Source of the DNA: Glycomyces tritici
Lineage (GTDB): Bacteria > Actinomycetota > Actinomycetes > Mycobacteriales > Micromonosporaceae
Reading direction: 5' to 3'
NCBI RefSeq assembly: GCF_030403505.1
Contig: NZ_JAUEMJ010000005.1
Coordinates: 199,494 to 263,493, forward strand
DNA: 64,000 bases
Shown here: positions 59,063 through 64,000 of the stretch, piece after piece
Position numbering within the stretch: the first letter of the stretch is position 1
Layout: each line of letters opens with the position of its first letter
Program-made: the position numbers and the translations under genes
Notes under the pieces: model-generated
The model's input: the letters and a program-made list of their open reading frames with translations, nothing else
Databases searched by the model: none
What the model was told of the DNA's origin: nothing

Positions 59063-60142
59063 TCAGCGGGCGCCTTGGCGGCGCACCAGGACGATGAGCA
59101 GGGGCGTGCCCACCAGCGCGGTGAGGATGCCCAGGGGGATCTCGCCGGGGGCGAGCAGTGTGCGGGCCAGCGCGTCCGCCCACACCAGGAGGATCGCTCC
59201 GGCGAGTGCGGAGGCGGGGACGACGAGGCGGTGGGAGGCGCCGACCATGAGCCGCACGAGGTGGGGGACGACGAGGCCGACGAAGCCGATGGCGCCGGCG
59301 ACGGCCACTGCGGCGGCGACGGCGAAGCCGACGAGGAGAGCGGCCGCGGCCCGGAAGCGGGTGGGGTCGGTGCCGAGGCTGTGGGCGGCGTCGTCGCCGA
59401 TGGCGAGGGCGTCGAGCCTGCGTGCCCAGCCGGTCATGGCGAGGGTGACGGCGACGGCGGCGGTGGCGGCGATCGGCAGGGTGCCCCAGTGCGCTTGGGC
59501 GAGCGAGCCGAGTGACCAGAACATGACGGCGCGGGCGCCGTCGCGCGAGTCGGAGGCGAAGATCAGGAAGTTGGTGAGGGCGGAGAGCGCGAAGGCGACG
59601 CTGATGCCGGCGAAGACGAGTCGCGCGCCGATGAGGGTGCCGCCGGTGCGGGCGACGGCGAAGACGAGGGCGATCGCGGCGAGGGCGCCGACGAGGGCGG
59701 AGCCGGTGAGGCCGAGGACGCCTGCGCCGAAGCCGAAGAGGATGCTCGCGGCGGCGCCGGTGGAGGCGCCGGAGGCGACGCCGAGGAGGTAGGGGTCGGC
59801 GAGGGGGTTGCGCACGAGGGCTTGGACGGCGGTGCCTGCGACGGCGAGGGCGGCGCCGACGCAGGCGCCGAGGAGGGCCCGGGGGGCGCGCAGGCCCCAC
59901 ACGATGTTGTCGTCCGAGACCGCCCAATCGGCTGCGCCGTAACCGAAGAGGTGGTGGGCGAGGATGCGGGAGACGGTGCCCGCGTCGATGGGGACGGGGC
60001 CGACGCCGACGGCGATGGGGAGGGACGCGATGAGCACAGTGGCCAGCAGGGTGATCCACATCGCACCGAGGGTCGCGCGGCGTCGTCCCGGCGCGGTGGT
60101 GCGCGCCTCGACCTGCCTGTTCGGTTCGACCGCGGTCGCCAT
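59063..60142 (-). CDS. FecCD-type ABC importer permease
   Basis: A 359-residue membrane protein with about nine to ten helices and the FecCD/BtuC landmarks LRAPRALLGACVGAALAVAGTAVQALVRNPLADPYLLGVASGASTGAA and GFVGLVVPHLVRLMVG. A single permease gene implies a homodimer. Start codon ATG 60142 follows GAGAGGAG. It is the first gene of the importer operon, divergent from two ABC half-transporters, and the intergenic region holds a Fur/Zur-like box. Confidence 0.9.
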   Translation of the reverse strand: MATAVEPNRQVEARTTAPGRRRATLGAMWITLLATVLIASLPIAVGVGPVPIDAGTVSRILAHHLFGYGAADWAVSDDNIVWGLRAPRALLGACVGAALAVAGTAVQALVRNPLADPYLLGVASGASTGAAASILFGFGAGVLGLTGSALVGALAAIALVFAVARTGGTLIGARLVFAGISVAFALSALTNFLIFASDSRDGARAVMFWSLGSLAQAHWGTLPIAATAAVAVTLAMTGWARRLDALAIGDDAAHSLGTDPTRFRAAAALLVGFAVAAAVAVAGAIGFVGLVVPHLVRLMVGASHRLVVPASALAGAILLVWADALARTLLAPGEIPLGILTALVGTPLLIVLVRRQGAR

Positions 60143-60169
60143 GCGACTCCTCTCCGTGAAATTTCGGTA

Positions 60170-60197
60170 TTGACAATCGTTCTCAAAAAGCTAGCAT
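60170..60197 (+). promoter_or_regulatory. Sigma-70-type promoter overlapped by a Fur/Zur-like box
   Basis: TTGACA (60170-60175), a 16-base spacer and TAGCAT (60192-60197). The 15-mer TGACAATCGTTCTCA (60171-60185) fits the Fur/Zur pattern TGAxAAxxxTTxTCA and overlaps the -35 and spacer. This suggests metal-dependent repression of the half-transporters and peptide gene, and perhaps of the divergent importer. Confidence 0.6.
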
Positions 60198-60238
60198 GGG
60201 TGCCAGTCGTTCGCTCCAACCCCCCGAAGGGCGCTCCC

Positions 60239-61987
60239 TTGATCCACCTGCGGCTGATTCCCCTGGCCCGCAACGCCGCTCCGCTGATGGCGCTGCTCAT
60301 CCTGATCGGTGCCGCCGTCAGCGCGGCGGCGATCGGCCAGGCCCTGGTGACCGCCGAGATCTTCTCCGGCGTCACCACCGGGCAGCCCCTCACCGACCTC
60401 ACGGTCTGGCTCGGCCTGCTCGCCGCCGCCCTCTGCGCCCGCCCCGCCCTCGTCTTCGCCCGCGAACTGACCGTCCACGCCGTCGCCACCCGCTTCAAAT
60501 CCGACCTGCGCGCCCGCCTCCTCGACGCCCAGACCGAGGCCGGGCCGATCGCGCTGGGCCGCGAGCGCAGCGGCCACCGCCAGTCCCTCATGACCGACGC
60601 GGTCGAGAGCCTGGAGCCGTACTTCGGCCGCTACGTGCCGCACCTGGTCGTCACCGTCGTGACCTCGATCGGCGCGGTGGTCCTCCTCGCGTTCATCGAC
60701 CCGGTCGTGGCCGTCGTGACGGGCGCGGTCGCGCTCGCCGTGCCGCTCACGCCGCGGTTGTGGGACAAGCTCCTGGCCGACCGGGGCGAATCCCACTGGG
60801 AGGCCTACTCGGACCTCAACGCGGACGTGGTCGACTCCTTGCGCGGCATGACGACCCTGAAGGCGCTCAACGCGGCCGGACGCCGCCGCGGCGACCTCGA
60901 ACGCTCCTCCGGGAACCTCCTGGCCGCCACGCTGCGCCAGATGAAGATCTCCTTCATCGAGTCCGGGCTCACCGCCGTGTTCCTCCTTGCCGGGCCCGCG
61001 ATCGCCCTGGCCGTGGGCATCGCCCGCGTCGGCTCCGGCGCGCTCGAGGCGACCGCATTGTTCGCCGTCGCGCTCGTCGCCTTCGAGGCGTTCCGCCCCT
61101 TCAAAGAACTGGCCAACCACTGGCACGCCGGCTACTTCGGCGTCGCGGCCGGGCGCCGCATCCTGCCGATCCTCAACGCCCCCAAGCCTCCCGAACCGGC
61201 CCGCGCGGCCGACGGCCCCCGCTTCGCCCCCGAGGCGAACGCCGTCGAAGCGGTAGGGCTCGGCTTCACCTACCCCGGCGCCGCGACCCCGGCCCTCGCC
61301 GACGTGGACCTCGCCATCGCGACCGGCCGGACCCTCGCGGTCGTCGGCCCCTCCGGCTCCGGCAAGTCCACCCTCGCGAACCTCCTTCTGCGCCTGGCCC
61401 TGCCAACCGAAGGTGAGCTGCGCATCGGCGGCGCACCCACGGCCGACCTCACCCGCGAGCAGTGCACCGACGCCGTCGCCGTCGTCTCCCAATCGCCCCT
61501 GCTCTTCGCGGGCACGGTCGCCGAGAACCTGCGCCTGGTCGCCGCCGACGCCGACGACGCCGCCCTGCGCCGCGCCCTCGCCACCGCCGGAGCGACCGAA
61601 ATGGACGACGAGCGCCGCGGCGGCCTCGACACCCAGGTGGGCGACGGCGGCTCGCTCCTGTCCGGCGGGCAGCGCCAGCGCCTCGCCATCGCCCGCGCCC
61701 TCCTCAAGGACGCGCCGATCCTCGTCCTCGACGAGGCCTCCAGCGCCCTCGACGCCCGCCGCGAAGCCGAGGTCTACGCGGCGCTCGCGGGCAGGCGCAC
61801 CGGCTCCGGCGTCCCGGTGACCACAGTGGTCATCGCGCATCGGATCGCCTCGGTCCGCGAGGCCGACGTGATCTGCGTCCTCGACGCCGGACGGGTGGCC
61901 GAGACCGGCACCTGGGAGGAGCTCATCGCCCGCGACGGCCTCTTCGCCCGGCTTGAGCGCGCCCAGCGAACGGAGGTCGGCGTCTGA
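60239..61987 (+). CDS. ABC half-transporter 1 (membrane plus ATPase)
   Basis: A 582-residue half-transporter with six N-terminal helices (IHLRLIPLARNAAPLMALLILIGAAVSAAAIGQALV) and a C-terminal ATPase. Walker A is GPSGSGKS, the signature is LSGGQRQR and Walker B is ILVLDEASSALD. It lacks a C39 peptidase domain. It pairs with the next gene as a heterodimer (IrtAB/CydDC/RamAB-like), but cargo and direction are uncertain. TTG 60239 was chosen with GAAGGG at good spacing; an in-frame GTG at 60200 would lie at or before the expected transcription start. It overlaps the next gene by one base (TGATG). Confidence 0.8.
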   Translation: MIHLRLIPLARNAAPLMALLILIGAAVSAAAIGQALVTAEIFSGVTTGQPLTDLTVWLGLLAAALCARPALVFARELTVHAVATRFKSDLRARLLDAQTEAGPIALGRERSGHRQSLMTDAVESLEPYFGRYVPHLVVTVVTSIGAVVLLAFIDPVVAVVTGAVALAVPLTPRLWDKLLADRGESHWEAYSDLNADVVDSLRGMTTLKALNAAGRRRGDLERSSGNLLAATLRQMKISFIESGLTAVFLLAGPAIALAVGIARVGSGALEATALFAVALVAFEAFRPFKELANHWHAGYFGVAAGRRILPILNAPKPPEPARAADGPRFAPEANAVEAVGLGFTYPGAATPALADVDLAIATGRTLAVVGPSGSGKSTLANLLLRLALPTEGELRIGGAPTADLTREQCTDAVAVVSQSPLLFAGTVAENLRLVAADADDAALRRALATAGATEMDDERRGGLDTQVGDGGSLLSGGQRQRLAIARALLKDAPILVLDEASSALDARREAEVYAALAGRRTGSGVPVTTVVIAHRIASVREADVICVLDAGRVAETGTWEELIARDGLFARLERAQRTEVGV

Positions 61988-63780
61988 TGCGCCCCAACGG
62001 CAACGCGGCACTCCTGCGACCGGTCCTGCGCCTCGTCGACGTCGTCGGCGAGCACCGCGGCCTGTTCGTGCGCTCCACCCTCAGCATCGCCGCCTTCCAG
62101 GCGTTCGGCGCGCTCGCCTCGGGCCTGAGCGCCTACGCCGCGGCCGTCCTCGTCGCCGACCCCGCCGGCACCGGCCTCGCCCGGCTGCTCCTCATCGCCC
62201 TCGCCGGCGCGGTCATCGCCCACAGCGTCTTCGTGTGGGCCGAGTCGTGGATGAGCCACGTCCTGGCCTACAAGGTCCTCGACGCCCTCCGGCTGCGCCT
62301 GCACGACGCGATCGAGCGCATCACCCCCGGCGGCATGAAGCGCCGCCGCGCGGGCGAGGTCTCCGGCGCGGCCATGGCCGACATCGAGAGCCTCGAATGG
62401 TTCTACGCCCACACCGTCGGCGCCGCGATCTGCGCGATCGCCGGACCGCTCATCGTCATCGCGGCCCTCTTCGCGCTCGTCGGACCGGCCGCGCTCATCG
62501 CCCTCGCCGGTGTCGCCGCGCTCCTCGCGGTGCCCTGGCTCATGGGCCCCCTCCAAGCGCGCCAAGGCAAAGCGGTGCGAGACGAACTCGCCGAACTCAA
62601 GGCCATAGCCCTGGAAGGCGCCGAAGGCCTGCGCGAGATGCTCTCCCTCGGCCTCGCCGCCCACCAGCGGCGGCGCGTGCTGGACACGACCGCCCGCGTC
62701 CAGCGCCGCAAGCGGGCGTTCGCGCTCCGCGCCGGGGCCGAGAGCGCCCTCGCCGACCTCGTCGTCGCCGCCACCATGATCGCGTTCGTCGTGGCGCTGG
62801 CCTCGGCGGTGCGCGCCGGGAGCCTCGACCCGGCCCTGTTCCCGGCCGCCGTGGTCCTCCTGGCCGCCGCGTTCGCCCCCGCCGCGGGCGTCTTCCCGAT
62901 GTTCCAGCGGCTGGGGGAGATGTCCGCCGCCGCGACCCGCGTGCTCGACGTGCTCGACGCCCCCGCGCTGGTCGCGGACACCGACAAGGCCGCGACCGGG
63001 CCCCGGGCCGGCGCAGTCCGCTTCGAAGCGGTCGACTTCGCGTACGAACCCGGCACGCCGGTCCTCAAGGGACTCGACCTCGCCATCGCGCCCGGCGAGC
63101 ACGTGGCCCTCGTCGGCGCCTCCGGCGCGGGCAAGACCACCATCGCGCACCTGCTCATCCGCTTCTGGGACCCGGTCTCGGGCCGGATCGTCCTCGACGG
63201 CGAAGACCTCGCCTCGATGCGCCTGGCGGACGCCCGGGAGCGGATCGCGCTGATTCCCCAGCACCCCTACGTGTTCCGCGGGACCATCCGCTCCAACCTG
63301 CTCCTGGCCGACCCCGACGCCACCGAGCCCGCCATGTGGAAGGCCCTCGAGAGCGCGCAGCTCGCCGACACCGTGCGGGACTGGCCGGGCGGCCTCGACG
63401 AGCCGGTCGGCGAGAACGGCTCCACCGTCTCCGGCGGCCAGCGCCAGCGGCTCGCCATCGCGCAGGCGTTCCTGCGCGAACCGGACGTCCTGGTCATGGA
63501 CGAGGCCGCCGCGCACCTGGACGCCGTGGGGGAGCAGGCCCTCGCCCGCGCCGTCGCCGAGGTCCAGGCCGGGCGCACCACGATCGTGATCGCCCACCGC
63601 GTCTCGACCATCCGCCACGCCGACCGCGTGATCCTCCTCGTGGACGGCGCGGTCGCCGCCGAGGGCACGCACCCCGAACTGCTCGAGCGCAGCGGCGAGT
63701 ACCGCTCGCTGCTCGCCCGGGCCGCAGACCCCGGGGCGGCCGCCCCGGCCGTTCGTCGAACCACCGCTGAAAGGAGGTGA
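61987..63780 (+). CDS. ABC half-transporter 2 (membrane plus ATPase)
   Basis: A 597-residue half-transporter. Six N-terminal helices (LFVRSTLSIAAFQAFGALASGLSAYAAAVLVADP) precede an ATPase with Walker A GASGAGKT, signature VSGGQRQR and Walker B VLVMDEAAAHLD. The ATPase C-terminal switch His is in IVIAHRVSTIRHAD. The stop TGA (63778-63780) lies inside a perfect Shine-Dalgarno-like stretch, AAGGAGGTGA, that serves the next small gene, so the peptide is translated from the same transcript. The pair probably exports or imports the peptide or a metallophore. Confidence 0.85.
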   Translation: MRPNGNAALLRPVLRLVDVVGEHRGLFVRSTLSIAAFQAFGALASGLSAYAAAVLVADPAGTGLARLLLIALAGAVIAHSVFVWAESWMSHVLAYKVLDALRLRLHDAIERITPGGMKRRRAGEVSGAAMADIESLEWFYAHTVGAAICAIAGPLIVIAALFALVGPAALIALAGVAALLAVPWLMGPLQARQGKAVRDELAELKAIALEGAEGLREMLSLGLAAHQRRRVLDTTARVQRRKRAFALRAGAESALADLVVAATMIAFVVALASAVRAGSLDPALFPAAVVLLAAAFAPAAGVFPMFQRLGEMSAAATRVLDVLDAPALVADTDKAATGPRAGAVRFEAVDFAYEPGTPVLKGLDLAIAPGEHVALVGASGAGKTTIAHLLIRFWDPVSGRIVLDGEDLASMRLADARERIALIPQHPYVFRGTIRSNLLLADPDATEPAMWKALESAQLADTVRDWPGGLDEPVGENGSTVSGGQRQRLAIAQAFLREPDVLVMDEAAAHLDAVGEQALARAVAEVQAGRTTIVIAHRVSTIRHADRVILLVDGAVAAEGTHPELLERSGEYRSLLARAADPGAAAPAVRRTTAERR

Positions 63781-63787
63781 ATGAACC

Positions 63788-63910
63788 ATGAAGCAGCAGA
63801 AGAAGATCGCCGTCAAGCCGGTCGCGACCGAGCGCGCCGAGGAGAAGCTCCTCGCGCCGAACTCGAACAACCACGCGACGGTGTCCACCGCGTTCGCGTG
63901 GGCCCAGTAA
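63788..63910 (+). CDS. 40-residue peptide, candidate RiPP or metallophore precursor
   Basis: A short gene not matching a family that I can name. The peptide starts MKQQKKIAVKPVATERAEEK and ends LLAPNSNNHATVSTAFAWAQ. It has a basic N-terminus and a helix-prone middle, a possible leader, followed by a C-terminal stretch with Ser, Thr, Asn, His and aromatic residues, a possible core. It has no cysteine. It lies eight bases after two ABC half-transporter genes and has AAGGAGGTGA, fully complementary to the 16S tail, at ideal spacing (ends 63780). An ATG at 63781 in another frame is too close to this site. No modification enzyme is visible: the window ends after it. A weak GC-rich hairpin-like region follows, so a separate transcript unit may start off-window. 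Confidence 0.6.
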   Translation: MKQQKKIAVKPVATERAEEKLLAPNSNNHATVSTAFAWAQ

Positions 63911-63960
63911 GACACGGAGGCCGCCCCCGCGAGGCGGGCGGGCCCCCACCCAGGGGCGGC

Positions 63961-64000
63961 GCCGCCCCCCCCGGGGGGGGGGGGGGGCCCAAAACAAAAC
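63961..64000. repeat. Low-complexity C/G and A-rich end of window
   Basis: Runs of C and G (a run of about 15 G) followed by AAAACAAAAC, unlike the rest of the genome. This looks like an assembly or sequencing artefact at a sequence end and should not be read as biology. Confidence 0.75.

Noticed and set aside
60171..60185. DmdR/IdeR iron box
   Set aside because: The TTAGGTTAG-type dyad is not present; the pattern fits Fur/Zur better.
63788..63910. Assignment as a class III lanthipeptide (AmfS/SapB type) because of the RamAB-like neighbours
   Set aside because: No Cys and no clear leader LxLQ-type motif; no LanKC gene visible. Kept only as an analogy.
63781..63999. Open frame from the ATG at 63781, Arg- and Pro-rich
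   Set aside because: It starts only three bases after the GGAGG of the Shine-Dalgarno, has shadow composition and no stop before the window end. The peptide frame at 63788 has correct spacing and a stop.
1..64000. tRNA, rRNA, CRISPR array, phage integrase or replication origin
   Set aside because: Looked for and not seen; no cloverleaf-like, repeat-spacer or integrase/att arrangement could be supported.

Overview
This is a very GC-rich actinobacterial chromosome segment. Third codon positions are almost always G or C, GTG starts are common, and lineage-typical families are present: ECF41 sigma, AfsR/SARP-type regulator, HxlR, ROK, CGNR and PNPOx families, and sugar ABC importers without their own ATPase. 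A Glycomyces/Micromonosporales-type soil actinomycete would fit, but no rRNA or other marker is present to fix the genus. I saw no tRNA, rRNA or CRISPR array.

Layout. (1) 1-4.5 kb: the end of a Dpp-type oligosaccharide/oligopeptide ABC importer with a GH2 beta-mannosidase. (2) 4.5-15 kb: single genes and regulator/target pairs. These are a SnoaL-like protein divergent from an ECF41 sigma factor with mirror-image promoters; a PLP sulfur-amino-acid enzyme with an Lrp regulator; an HxlR regulator with an MFS exporter that has no stop codon of its own; a ROK repressor; a threonine-dehydratase-like enzyme; a secreted trypsin-like protease; and a histidine phosphatase. (3) 15-26.4 kb: a LacI-controlled carbohydrate operon with a perfect 20-bp operator (ROK sugar kinase, ManA, lipoprotein and two permeases, an alpha/alpha-barrel hydrolase, an SGNH esterase and a secreted beta-propeller-like protein). 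It probably serves acetylated mannosides together with the beta-mannosidase. (4) 26.4-34 kb: VOC, PNPOx and ferredoxin genes, a CGNR regulator, a second RibD-like reductase, a large XRE-SARP-NB-ARC-TPR regulator and a Tat-exported NlpC/P60-like protein. (5) 34-40 kb: a galactarate/talarate dehydratase, IclR, ketoglutarate semialdehyde dehydrogenase and TauE operon, then L-2-hydroxyglutarate oxidase, whose stop codon lies in a 131-bp MITE-like element. (6) 40-45.4 kb: an MDR oxidoreductase with a TetR regulator, a HIT-like protein, an SsuD-like monooxygenase, an aldo/keto reductase and a frameshifted DUF1684 gene. (7) 45.4-54.6 kb: a second LacI-controlled sugar operon with paired operators, ending in two glycosidases (a secreted clan GH-A enzyme with carbohydrate-binding modules, and GH36 alpha-galactosidase). 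(8) 54.6-57.3 kb: VanZ-like, CobW-like and methyltransferase genes. (9) 57.3-64 kb: a FecBCD-type metal-chelate importer divergent from two ABC half-transporters that lead into a 40-residue peptide gene with a perfect Shine-Dalgarno sequence. A Fur/Zur-like box overlaps the promoter between them.

The strongest candidate for an undescribed system is region 9: a possibly metal-regulated small-peptide (RiPP-like or metallophore-like) locus cut off by the window edge. Other good leads are the symmetric ECF41 promoter pair and the MITE-like element that supplies stop codons to two convergent genes.

Two G/C homopolymer tracts (about 27.57-27.65 kb and the last 40 bases), one frameshifted gene and one gene without a stop suggest draft-quality sequence in places.
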